64,000 nucleotides of DNA, from assembly GCF_003687725.1 (NCBI RefSeq), contig NZ_RDOJ01000003.1, positions 65,605-129,604 of the forward strand. The letters are read 5' to 3'. The DNA is from Faecalibacter macacae (lineage in GTDB: Bacteria > Bacteroidota > Bacteroidia > Flavobacteriales > Weeksellaceae). Positions 20,260 through 28,514 of the stretch are shown here, in pieces (position 1 is the stretch's first letter; each line of letters opens with the position of its first letter). The notes below the pieces were generated by a model. It worked only from the letters and a program-made list of their open reading frames with translations. It did not search any database and was not told where the DNA came from. A program made the translations under genes and the position numbers.

Positions 20260-21726
20260 TTATTGGTAGCGGGAATGTTCTTCCGTGATTTGTTTCTTTT
20301 TTCTAAACTTATTAGCAAAGTTTATGATAGGATCGATGTATTTTGACGAATCAAATAATCCTGAATCGTTATTTGCTTTTATACAAAATACAATTGCAAA
20401 AGGTAGTGCAATAAAGTTTGCAATCCATGCAGCTACAAACGGAACTATTTTTCCATTTTTAGCCATGTTTTCAGCTGTAAAATTGATAACGAAATATACA
20501 ACGAAAATAATTATCGATATAATTACTGGCATACCAATACCTCCTTTTTTAACGATAGATCCTAATGGAGCACCAATTAAAAAGAAGATGATACAAGTTA
20601 CAGCATATGATAAGTTACGGTAGTAATGTAAATTTACTTTTGAGTAATATTTATCGTTTTGCTTTAACTGTTCTACAAGGTAACCCGAGTTTTCTTTGTC
20701 GCGTTGTACATTTTGAATGGCTTGTAAATAAATACGATCTTGATCTTGTGGATTAAATTGATCAATTTCTACTACAGGAGCTAAGTTAGCTGAATCTACT
20801 TTCTGAAATTCTTTAGAATAAAAATAAGTATTATCAAATGCTTTTTGTTGCTCTGTTTTATATAGCTCGGTGTATGATGTTGTTAATGTGTCTATCATTT
20901 TAGATAAATCACCACCATTTAAAAATTTAAAATGATCTCCGACCTGATTATTCTCTCCGTTTTTCTCTATTAATTCAGAAATATCAAAGTAATAATTTAA
21001 AGTATCAAACTTAGTCGTTTGATTTTCTTGTCTTTGGCGTTCTAATATATTTTTACCTTGTATATTATCTGTGTAGGCAATACCATTAAATAATTCAAGT
21101 TTTAAATATCTATTATCTTCCTTATCAGCTTTTAAAATTCCGTTTTTAGCTAAAATAGTCATTGTATTTTCACCGAAACCTGCATTCTGATGAACGAAGA
21201 TATCTTCTAAAAACTCACTATTTTCACCTGTTACTTTATTAATTTTTAACTGAAAGTTAGGAATAGATTCGTTAAAAACTCCTTCCTTAATTTGCATGGT
21301 AGGTTTAGTCTGTAGTATAGAAAATGCCAAATTTTTTGCTTTTCTCTGAGAAAGAGGCATTACTCGATCTCCGAAAAAGTATAGACCGACTGACATTAAA
21401 AGTACTAAACCAAAAATAGGAGCAATGATGCGTACAAGAGAAATTCCTGACGCTTTCATTGCTGCTAATTCATATCGTTCACCAAAACCTCCAAAGGTCA
21501 TAATAGACCCAAGTAAGATGGTTAATGGTAAAACTAATTGTATAACGTTTATACCTAAGTATAATAATAATTCGACGATGGTATACCATTCTAATCCTTT
21601 ACCAATAAATTTTTCCATTTCTTGCCAAGCAAATTGAACAATGAAGATGAAAAATAAGATACTGAAAATGAAAAAAAATGGTCCTAAAAAGGTTTTAAGG
21701 ATATATCCGTCAAGCTTTTTAAACAT
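20260..21726 (-). CDS. LptF/LptG family permease
   Basis: 488 aa. YjgP/YjgQ (LptF/LptG) proteins form, with LptB, the inner-membrane ABC machine that extracts lipopolysaccharide. The pattern fits: TM segments at ~12-32, 52-80 and 100-125, a large periplasmic jellyroll domain (~135-380), then three TM segments. The N-terminal MFKKLDGYILKTFLGPF and GGFGERYELAAMKASGISL (coupling helix) are family hallmarks. LptF and LptG cannot be told apart here. The gene starts 3 nt after lolA and precedes ribB by 12 nt. Confidence 0.9.
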   Translation of the reverse strand: MFKKLDGYILKTFLGPFFFIFSILFFIFIVQFAWQEMEKFIGKGLEWYTIVELLLYLGINVIQLVLPLTILLGSIMTFGGFGERYELAAMKASGISLVRIIAPIFGLVLLMSVGLYFFGDRVMPLSQRKAKNLAFSILQTKPTMQIKEGVFNESIPNFQLKINKVTGENSEFLEDIFVHQNAGFGENTMTILAKNGILKADKEDNRYLKLELFNGIAYTDNIQGKNILERQRQENQTTKFDTLNYYFDISELIEKNGENNQVGDHFKFLNGGDLSKMIDTLTTSYTELYKTEQQKAFDNTYFYSKEFQKVDSANLAPVVEIDQFNPQDQDRIYLQAIQNVQRDKENSGYLVEQLKQNDKYYSKVNLHYYRNLSYAVTCIIFFLIGAPLGSIVKKGGIGMPVIISIIIFVVYFVINFTAENMAKNGKIVPFVAAWIANFIALPFAIVFCIKANNDSGLFDSSKYIDPIINFANKFRKKKQITEEHSRYQ

Positions 21727-21729
21727 TGA

Positions 21730-22362
21730 TTATAATTGAGTAATAATATAGCCTTTTGACTTATATTTCTTTTGGTCAAAGTTAAAGTAATCTTTGTGAA
21801 TAATTAAATTTTCTAAGTAATCTTTTACAGTAATCGTTGTTTTTGAGCCATCTTTTCCAAATTCTTGGTACGAATAAATCTGGTTGTTTTTTGCATTAAC
21901 ACCTAAAATACTATGTTTAACTGTAGCGTTTTGAGTAGTAGGAGTTAATTTGATGAACTGAATTGATTGTCCACCAATTGTTTGCTTTTTATCTAAACTG
22001 TAGTGATATCCTGTTTTGTACGAGTTAAGTACCTTTGTAGGTGTTAAGAAATCATCTGTATTACTTGCGTTAGAAATAACTACTTCTTGATCTTCTTTAG
22101 AAATAGTATATAATTTTTTAGCATCAAAAATTTGATTTACATCATCTACATTTAAATTGAATTTTTGTTTTGCAGAATAGACTTCACCTGATTTTTTTTG
22201 TGAATTTCCTTTATTCTGATGTTCAAAATCAAATTTGATATAATACGACTGCGCATTTTGGTATTTATTATGCACTTTGTCTAACCATTGTTTTGCTGTT
22301 TGTGCATTTACCATTCCAACCCCTACTAATAAGAGTATGAAACTAAAAAGAATTTTTTTCAT
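21730..22362 (-). CDS. lolA: LolA-like outer membrane lipoprotein carrier
   Basis: About 210 aa from the ATG at 22362 (MKKILFSF...); an in-frame ATG 12 nt earlier is possible but makes a poorer signal peptide. A Sec signal peptide (cleavage near VNA-QT) precedes the LolA fold, with TAKQWLDKVHNKYQNAQSY followed by beta strands. LolA shuttles lipoproteins through the periplasm to the outer membrane. Genetic linkage to an LptF/LptG permease and ftsK is in keeping with an envelope-biogenesis operon. No lipobox, as expected for a soluble carrier. Confidence 0.85.
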   Translation of the reverse strand: MKKILFSFILLLVGVGMVNAQTAKQWLDKVHNKYQNAQSYYIKFDFEHQNKGNSQKKSGEVYSAKQKFNLNVDDVNQIFDAKKLYTISKEDQEVVISNASNTDDFLTPTKVLNSYKTGYHYSLDKKQTIGGQSIQFIKLTPTTQNATVKHSILGVNAKNNQIYSYQEFGKDGSKTTITVKDYLENLIIHKDYFNFDQKKYKSKGYIITQL

Positions 22363-22379
22363 ACAATTTGACATTTTTG

Positions 22380-24953
22380 TTAATTTAAATTATTCAACAA
22401 CTGTTCCAAACTAACCTCGTCTGTAACTAAAACTTGTCTTGCTTTACTTCCTTCAAAAGGGCCTACAATCCCAGCAGCCTCTAACTGATCGATTAAACGT
22501 CCAGCTCTGTTGTATCCTAATTTTAATTTTCTCTGTAATAATGAGGCTGATCCTTGTTGTGCAATTACAATTAATCGAGCAGCATCGTTAAATAATACAT
22601 CACGATCTGATAAATCTATACTCAAAGGAGAAGATTCGTTTTCGCCAACATATTCTGGTAGATGCATTGCATCTGGATAACCTCTTTGTTCTCCAATAAA
22701 TTCTGTAATATCATCTACTTCTGGCGTATCAACAAAAGCACATTGTAAACGTACTAATTCGTTTCCAGTTGTAAATAACATATCACCTTTACCAATTAAT
22801 TGGTCGGCTCCTGGAGAATCTAAAATTGTACGAGAATCGATTTTAGAAGTTACACGGAAAGCAACACGACCAGGGAAATTGGCTTTAATTGTACCTGTAA
22901 TTACGTTTACAGATGGACGCTGTGTTGCAATAATTAAGTGGATACCTACGGCACGTGCTAATTGTGCTAAACGAGCAATTGGTAATTCGACTTCTTTACC
23001 AGCAGTCATAATTAAATCAGCAAACTCATCTACAATTAATACGATATATGGTAAAAACTTGTGTCCGTTTTCTGGATTTAATTTACGTTCTTTAAATTTA
23101 ACATTGTATTCTTTAATGTTACGAACGTAAGCATTTTTTAATAATTCATAACGCTCGTCCATTTCAATACATAAAGAATTTAAAGTGTTAATAACTTTAG
23201 CATTATCAGTAATAATTGCTTCTTCAGCATCTGGTAGCTTAGCTAAGAAATGTCTTTCGATTTTAGAATATAAAGTTAATTCAACTTTCTTAGGATCAAC
23301 CATTACGAATTTTAATTCAGAAGGATGTTTCTTATAAATTAAAGAAGTAATAATCGCATTTAAACCAACAGATTTACCTTGTCCTGTTGCACCGGCCATT
23401 AATAAGTGAGGCATCTTTGCTAAATCGGCAACAAATGTTTCGTTTGTAATCGTTTTACCAAAGGCAATAGGTAATTCCATATCTGCATTTTGGAATTTAG
23501 CAGATGCTAAAACAGATTGCATAGAAACCATAGATGGATTACTGTTTGGAACCTCAATACCAATAGTTCCTTTACCAGGAATTGGAGCTATAATACGAAT
23601 ACCTAATGCAGCTAAACTTAAGGCAATATCGTCTTCTAAGTTTTTAATTTTAGAAATACGAACACCTGCTTTTGGTACAATTTCGTATAAAGTTACAGTT
23701 GGACCAATTGTCGCAGTAATAGATTGAATTTCGATTCCGTAATTTCTTAAGGTTTCTAAAATTCTATTTTTATTTTGCTCTAACTCTTTTTGATCGATCG
23801 TTGCATTTGCTCCAGATTCATATTTCTTTAATAAATTTAAATGTGGAAATTGATAATTAGGTAACTCTTGACGTTGGTCGTATTTACCTTGTTTAGCAAC
23901 TAATCTTGCTGCGGTTTCTTCAACTGTTTCTTCCTCAGGAATTCTTTCTATTTTTAATTCTAAACCATCAGTAGAAATTGGTTCAATTTCAACCATTTCT
24001 TCTTCTTTAGGAATTTCGAAAGTGAAATCATTATTTTCAATACTTTCAATTTCTTCTTCTACTGCATCTGTAATGTTTACTATTTCAGGTTCTTCTATAT
24101 CTAAAACAAAAGCATCTTCTGGTGACTGAGGTTCTATTACTTGAGCAGCGGCTTCTAATTCAGCTTCTTTTAAAGCAATTTCTTCTAATTCTTTAATTTG
24201 CTGTTGTTGTTCAGCTTCTATATTAAATTGATTGATTAAATCTTCTTCTTTTTTAGTTCTTTTTTCTAAATCCTCTAAACGTTTACGTTCAGCTTCTTCA
24301 GCTTCTTCTTTTTTACGTTGTTCTAATAGAATTTTTTCTTCATCTATTCTTTTTTGTTCTTCAGCCTCTAATTCTAATCTAATTTTTTCTGCACGTTTTT
24401 CTTTCCATTCAAGAAAAGTTTCATACGTAAGATTGTAACGGAAAGTTAAGTATATAATTAATGAAACTAATAATAATACACCTACACCGATTTTTCCGAT
24501 GAAACTATTAAGGAAGTCATTTACTTCAAACCCCATTACACCAGAAAATTGTGGATGATCTGGATAGATAAATCCTACAAATATTGGAATCCAAATTAAA
24601 AAGAAAATGATTTTAGATAAAAAGCTAAATGGTTTAAATATTTTTTTACCTGTAATGATTTTTGCACTTAATATGAATAAGAAAAATGGTAAGAAAAAAG
24701 CTGCAATACCAATACCATAATGAATGAAGATTTCTCCCAATAAAGCACCAAATTTTCCAAATATGTTTTGAGCGACAACATCGCGATCTGCCATATTCGA
24801 AATTTGACTTTGGTCTTCAAATCCATTGAAATAAAATGAACCAAATGATAGAAGTAATATAAGTCCTAAAAATGCAACTACTGCAAAAATTGCATTTATA
24901 TATTGTTTGGATTTATTTTTCTTTGGTTCTACTTGTGTATTTTTTATAGCCAT
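22380..24953 (-). CDS. ftsK: DNA translocase FtsK
   Basis: 857 aa. Four N-terminal membrane segments (to ~185) are followed by a Glu/Lys-rich coiled linker (~190-345), then the RecA-like motor with Walker A GATGQGKSVGLN, the VDPKKVEL motif and Walker B IVLIVDEFADL. The C-terminal gamma winged helix contains SLLQRKLKLGYNRAGRLIDQ and reads KOPS-like polar sequences. FtsK pumps chromosome ends through the septum and activates XerCD at dif; a XerD gene is at 38602. First gene of the operon with lolA, lptF/G and ribB. Confidence 0.94.
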   Translation of the reverse strand: MAIKNTQVEPKKNKSKQYINAIFAVVAFLGLILLLSFGSFYFNGFEDQSQISNMADRDVVAQNIFGKFGALLGEIFIHYGIGIAAFFLPFFLFILSAKIITGKKIFKPFSFLSKIIFFLIWIPIFVGFIYPDHPQFSGVMGFEVNDFLNSFIGKIGVGVLLLVSLIIYLTFRYNLTYETFLEWKEKRAEKIRLELEAEEQKRIDEEKILLEQRKKEEAEEAERKRLEDLEKRTKKEEDLINQFNIEAEQQQQIKELEEIALKEAELEAAAQVIEPQSPEDAFVLDIEEPEIVNITDAVEEEIESIENNDFTFEIPKEEEMVEIEPISTDGLELKIERIPEEETVEETAARLVAKQGKYDQRQELPNYQFPHLNLLKKYESGANATIDQKELEQNKNRILETLRNYGIEIQSITATIGPTVTLYEIVPKAGVRISKIKNLEDDIALSLAALGIRIIAPIPGKGTIGIEVPNSNPSMVSMQSVLASAKFQNADMELPIAFGKTITNETFVADLAKMPHLLMAGATGQGKSVGLNAIITSLIYKKHPSELKFVMVDPKKVELTLYSKIERHFLAKLPDAEEAIITDNAKVINTLNSLCIEMDERYELLKNAYVRNIKEYNVKFKERKLNPENGHKFLPYIVLIVDEFADLIMTAGKEVELPIARLAQLARAVGIHLIIATQRPSVNVITGTIKANFPGRVAFRVTSKIDSRTILDSPGADQLIGKGDMLFTTGNELVRLQCAFVDTPEVDDITEFIGEQRGYPDAMHLPEYVGENESSPLSIDLSDRDVLFNDAARLIVIAQQGSASLLQRKLKLGYNRAGRLIDQLEAAGIVGPFEGSKARQVLVTDEVSLEQLLNNLN

Positions 24954-24977
24954 TTTCTATTATAGTGTATGAGTTTG

Positions 24978-24985
24978 CAAAAATA
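24978..24985 (-). promoter_or_regulatory. Putative ftsK promoter -7 box (TATTTTTG)
   Basis: TAnnTTTG on the minus strand, 24 nt before the ftsK start. Confidence 0.55.
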
Positions 24986-25068
24986 TAAAACTTTAAAGTA
25001 GACTTATTGTAAAAATCAGTAAATTTTACTTTCTAAAATTATATTTTTTATTCGAGAATTAAAACTAT

Positions 25069-25076
25069 TATATTTG
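25069..25076 (+). promoter_or_regulatory. Putative dnaX promoter -7 box (TATATTTG)
   Basis: TAnnTTTG 8 nt before the dnaX ATG, implying a leader of only a few nucleotides. Confidence 0.55.
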
Positions 25077-25084
25077 CCTTACAT

Positions 25085-26173
25085 ATGGAAAACTTTGTAG
25101 TCTCAGCTCGTAAATATCGCCCGTTAGAATTTTCAGATGTCGTAGGACAATCTGCAATTACAAATACTTTAGAACAAGCGATAGAGAGTAGTCAAATCCC
25201 ACAAGCTTTATTATTTTGCGGACCACGTGGAGTTGGTAAAACAACTTGTGCACGTATTTTAGCACGTAAAATAAACGAAGAAAATGGAGTAGACGGAGAT
25301 AATGATTTTACATTTAATATTTTTGAATTAGATGCAGCATCAAACAATTCAGTAGATGATATAAGAAGTTTAATAGACCAAGTTCGTATTGTACCACAGG
25401 TAGGAAAATACCGTGTTTATATTATTGATGAGGTACATATGTTATCAACAGCTGCTTTTAATACTTTTCTTAAAACATTAGAAGAACCACCAGCGCACGC
25501 AATTTTTATATTAGCGACTACAGAAAAACATAAAATTATACCAACGATTTTATCTCGTTGTCAGATTTATGATTTCAAACGAATTTCGGTTGAAGATATA
25601 AAAGGTCATTTAGTAAATGTAGCAACAAAAGAAGCTGTTACTTATGAAGATGATGCTTTACATTTAATCGCTCAAAAAGCAGATGGAGCTTTACGTGATT
25701 CGCTTTCTATCTTTGATAGAATGACAACCTTCACAAATAAAAATTTAACTTTAGATGCAGTTGCAGAAAACTTAAATGTATTAGATTATGAATATTATTT
25801 TAAAATGACTGATGCATTTTTAGATAATGATATTCCTGAAGCTATGCTTCAATTCAATACAATTTTAAATAAAGGTTTTGATGCGCACTTGTTCATTACA
25901 GGGTTAGGATCTCATTTCCGTGATCTTTTAATGGCAAAAACGGCAAATACAGTTCAATTATTAGAAGTTGGCGAACGAACAAAAACTAAATATGTAGAAC
26001 ATGCACAAAAATGTACAAGTGTTTTCTTATTTGGTGCGATAGAAATCTGTAATCATGCAGATATCAATTACAAGACAAGTAAAAATCCAAGATTAACTGT
26101 TGAAATTGCTTTAATGCAACTTGCTTCTTTAACTGCAGAAGAGCAAGGGCTTAAAAAAAAAAATATAGGATAG
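25085..26173 (+). CDS. dnaX: DNA polymerase III subunit gamma (dnaX zero-frame product)
   Basis: 362 aa in the zero frame. The AAA+ clamp-loader ATPase shows Walker A CGPRGVGKTTCAR, Walker B YIIDEVHML, the SRC motif ILSRCQIYDFKR and sensor-2 ALRDSLS. The zero frame ends at a TAG (26171-26173) a few codons after an 11-nt A run. The -1 frame continues without interruption into the segment to 26814. The short product resembles the gamma form of other bacteria; a ~576-aa tau form results from a -1 shift. The canonical zinc-site cysteines between Walker A and B appear to be missing (ILARKINEENGVDGDNDF), a substitution I believe is seen in flavobacterial homologs. Confidence 0.9.
   Translation: MENFVVSARKYRPLEFSDVVGQSAITNTLEQAIESSQIPQALLFCGPRGVGKTTCARILARKINEENGVDGDNDFTFNIFELDAASNNSVDDIRSLIDQVRIVPQVGKYRVYIIDEVHMLSTAAFNTFLKTLEEPPAHAIFILATTEKHKIIPTILSRCQIYDFKRISVEDIKGHLVNVATKEAVTYEDDALHLIAQKADGALRDSLSIFDRMTTFTNKNLTLDAVAENLNVLDYEYYFKMTDAFLDNDIPEAMLQFNTILNKGFDAHLFITGLGSHFRDLLMAKTANTVQLLEVGERTKTKYVEHAQKCTSVFLFGAIEICNHADINYKTSKNPRLTVEIALMQLASLTAEEQGLKKKNIG
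26153..26163 (+). promoter_or_regulatory. A11 run in dnaX: probable programmed slippage/frameshift site
   Basis: Eleven consecutive A at the end of the conserved AAA+/clamp-loader part. The zero frame stops 8 nt later. A -1 shift (equivalent to one extra A, or two fewer, in the mRNA) joins it exactly to the tau-like extension. A weak hairpin (26180-26200) follows. Comparable A-run slippage makes gamma and tau in Thermus, and ribosomal frameshifting does so in E. coli. Confidence 0.65.
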
Positions 26174-26814
26174 TTCCACCTTCGTTTTATTTAACGGAAG
26201 ATGCTAAACAACAAGCTAATCAAAATAAGGTTGTTGCAAATACTGTTTCTGTCAATCAAAATCAAGGAGTGCCATCTCCTAGAAGGACTCCAGTCCCGAC
26301 TGAATTAGTAGAAAATCAGCATAAAAGAGCATCAAAACCTCTTGGTTCATCTAATGGATCTGCATTTAGTCTAAAAAATGTCATCAATGAATCTAATGAA
26401 AAATTAGAAGCCGCAGATGAGATTTTAAGAGATGATTTACCTCGTGATAATTATACATTAGAACAAGTTGAAGGTTACTGGAATAAGTTCTTAGATCGCT
26501 TAAAAATAGAACACAGCATACCTGCTTATAACGCTCTAGCGACAACAACCATCAATTTATTAGAGAATAATGTAATACAGTTAGAATTTATTTCTGCATC
26601 ATCAGAAGCCGAATTCGAAATTTATAAAAGTAGAATTTTGAATGGTTTGAGAGGTGCAATTAATAATTTCTATTTTACAATTGATGTAAAACAGTCTGAA
26701 GCAGAGGCGAAAAGCCATATTTTAACAACTAAACAAAAGTTTGAAGCGTTTGTTGAAAAGAATCCAACAATTCTGAAATTAAAAGAAGAGTTTGGTTTAG
26801 ATTTATACGAATAG
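26161..26814 (+). CDS. dnaX: DNA polymerase III subunit tau-specific extension (-1 frame of dnaX)
   Basis: About 217 residues read in the -1 frame relative to the gamma segment, open from the A run to TAA at 26812-26814. The junction reads KYRIVPPSFYLTED, resembling the normal continuation of flavobacterial DnaX after the clamp-loader part. A Gln/Asn/Ser/Pro-rich linker (26190-26360) leads to a C-terminal folded domain (YWNKFLDRLK onward) corresponding to the tau part that binds polymerase alpha and helicase. No ATG start near the junction would make it a sensible separate gene; the first GTG in frame is at 26269. I treat it as the tau extension. A sequencing error in the A run is the main alternative. 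Confidence 0.75.
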   Translation, partial: KYRIVPPSFYLTEDAKQQANQNKVVANTVSVNQNQGVPSPRRTPVPTELVENQHKRASKPLGSSNGSAFSLKNVINESNEKLEAADEILRDDLPRDNYTLEQVEGYWNKFLDRLKIEHSIPAYNALATTTINLLENNVIQLEFISASSEAEFEIYKSRILNGLRGAINNFYFTIDVKQSEAEAKSHILTTKQKFEAFVEKNPTILKLKEEFGLDLYE

Positions 26815-26905
26815 TTAAGAACTATAAAAAGTTATTGTAAAACGCTCAATAAAAAGTGATTTTACCAAATTATTTTGTAAACTTGCATAGTTAAATACAG
26901 ATATA

Positions 26906-27832
26906 ATGAAAAAAATTCTTGTAGGAATTTTCGTTGTTGCATCATTAGTTTCATGTAACAAAGGAAAAACTGTAGAAAAATTAGATAACGACGATCAAAA
27001 AGCATCTTACGCTTTCGGAGTTGGTTTAGGTGAAGGAGTTAAACAAATGTCTGCTCGTTTAGTTGAATCTGATAGTATCGATTACGCTCAATTAGAGAAA
27101 GGTTTAAAAGATTATTTAAACGGATCTACAGGGAGAGAGTCTTACTCTATTGGTCAACAAATGGGACAACAGATTGAAACTGTTATCAACCAACAACAAT
27201 TAGATCAGTTAGACAAAGACATCATCGTACAAGGTATTATGGATGTAGTGCGTCACAAAAAATTATTAATTACTCAGGAAGCTGGTATGGGATTCTTAGA
27301 CACTTACGCTCAGAATCACATGAAAAATACAGCTAAGAAAAATGCTGAGGAATCTAAAAAATTAGTTGAAGCTAAGAAAGGAGGTAAAGCTAAAGCGACT
27401 GCTTCTGGGTTAGTTTACGAAGTAGTTAAAGAGGGAACAGGTGCAAAACCAAATGCTAACTCTATTGTAAAAGTAAAATACACAGGAAAATTATTATCTG
27501 ATGGTAAAGTTTTCGATTCTACTGATAAAAACAATAAAGGTGAAGCTGTTGAATTCCCATTAAACGCTGTAATCCCAGGATGGTCTGAAGGTTTACAATT
27601 AATGTCTAAAGGTGGAGTTTACAAATTCTACATTCCAGCTGAATTAGGATACGGTGAAAACGGTGCGCCAGGAGGACAAATTGGACCAAACCAAGCTTTA
27701 GAATTTGAAGTTGAATTAGTAGACTTTAAAGAAGGTGAAGCTGCTCCAGCTCCATCACAAGGTGGTTTAAGCGAAGAGCAATTAAAAGAGTTACAAAAGC
27801 AATTTGAAGCTCAAGCTCAACAAGGAAAATAA
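26906..27832 (+). CDS. FKBP-type peptidyl-prolyl isomerase lipoprotein
   Basis: 308 aa. The lipoprotein signal MKKILVGIFVVASLVSC has its lipidated Cys at 17. The FKBP N-terminal dimerisation domain contains YAFGVGLGEG and SYSIGQQMGQQ. The FKBP_C catalytic domain (~165-280) shows VKVKYTGKLLSDGKVFDS, VIPGWSEGLQLM and IPAELGYGENGAPG. It resembles Mip/FkpA, which assist folding of envelope proteins. The tail is Glu/Gln-rich. Followed by a strong terminator; monocistronic. Lipidation predicts outer-membrane anchoring. Confidence 0.92.
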   Translation: MKKILVGIFVVASLVSCNKGKTVEKLDNDDQKASYAFGVGLGEGVKQMSARLVESDSIDYAQLEKGLKDYLNGSTGRESYSIGQQMGQQIETVINQQQLDQLDKDIIVQGIMDVVRHKKLLITQEAGMGFLDTYAQNHMKNTAKKNAEESKKLVEAKKGGKAKATASGLVYEVVKEGTGAKPNANSIVKVKYTGKLLSDGKVFDSTDKNNKGEAVEFPLNAVIPGWSEGLQLMSKGGVYKFYIPAELGYGENGAPGGQIGPNQALEFEVELVDFKEGEAAPAPSQGGLSEEQLKELQKQFEAQAQQGK

Positions 27833-27851
27833 TCCAAATTGAATATAAAAG

Positions 27852-27880
27852 AAAAGCGACTCATTTGAGTCGCTTTTTTT
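27852..27880. terminator. Terminator after FKBP gene, probably bidirectional
   Basis: 12-bp perfect stem (27852-27863 with 27866-27877), T run on the plus strand, A-rich left flank serving the convergent gene. Confidence 0.88.
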
Positions 27881-27893
27881 ATGTCTTATTGTT

Positions 27894-28388
27894 TTATAAA
27901 TATTGGAAGATTTGATTTACTTCTACAGATCCTCTTTTTACTGTAATTAATTCTCCTTTTTTATTGTATAAATAGAATGTTGGAATTGTTAGTGGTTTGA
28001 ATTTTTCTGCAAATTCATAATCAGAATCTTGTACTATTTCTACAGCTTCTGATTGATAAAATTTAGGCGCTAATGGATTGATCTTATTGTAAAATTCTTC
28101 TTTACTATATTCGGTAACTAAAACAATGTTTACATTTTTTAGTTTATCGAAGTTATTATTTAAATGTTCTAACGATAATAAACAGTGAATACATTCTGGT
28201 GAAACTAATCCGATAATTGTAGGTTTATTTTTCTTTAAATCTTTCGAATCAAAAATACCATCACCTTTAATTTTTACAAATTGAAAAGAAGGCATTGTTG
28301 TTGGGTAATCATGTTCTGATTGTGCGTTTTGAGCAAAAGTAAAAATGCTAAAAAATGCAAGGAACATAAAAGTAAAAATTGATTTCAT
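27894..28388 (-). CDS. Periplasmic thioredoxin-like protein
   Basis: 164 aa. Signal peptide MKSIFTFMFLAFFSIFTFAQ, then a thioredoxin/TlpA-like fold with the redox pair CIHC (in SPECIHCLLS) and the cis-proline strand TIPTFYLYN. It is probably an envelope thiol-disulfide reductase or a redox-inactive peroxiredoxin-like relative. The motif CIHC differs from the classical CGPC, so redox potential is unknown. A TonB receptor gene lies upstream on the same strand, but a terminator hairpin (28430-28466) separates them. Substrate unknown. Confidence 0.75.
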   Translation of the reverse strand: MKSIFTFMFLAFFSIFTFAQNAQSEHDYPTTMPSFQFVKIKGDGIFDSKDLKKNKPTIIGLVSPECIHCLLSLEHLNNNFDKLKNVNIVLVTEYSKEEFYNKINPLAPKFYQSEAVEIVQDSDYEFAEKFKPLTIPTFYLYNKKGELITVKRGSVEVNQIFQYL

Positions 28389-28429
28389 GTTGTTTCTTTA
28401 ATTTAAAATGAAGATATAAACACTTTTGT

Positions 28430-28466
28430 GAATAAAAAAAGAGATCGTAAAAAAATACGATCTCTT
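28430..28466 (-). terminator. Terminator after the TonB siderophore receptor (minus strand)
   Basis: 11-bp stem 28439-28449 with 28456-28466, A6 loop. The left A run gives the T tail on the minus strand. Confidence 0.8.
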
Positions 28467-28514
28467 AAAAATGAATTTATTAAACTATTATAGTCTAGAT
28501 GGGTTGAAAAATTT

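Noticed and set aside
26153-26814. dnaX as a pseudogene
   Set aside because: Both frames are intact and conserved-looking on either side of a homopolymer; programmed slippage or a sequencing error explains it better than decay.
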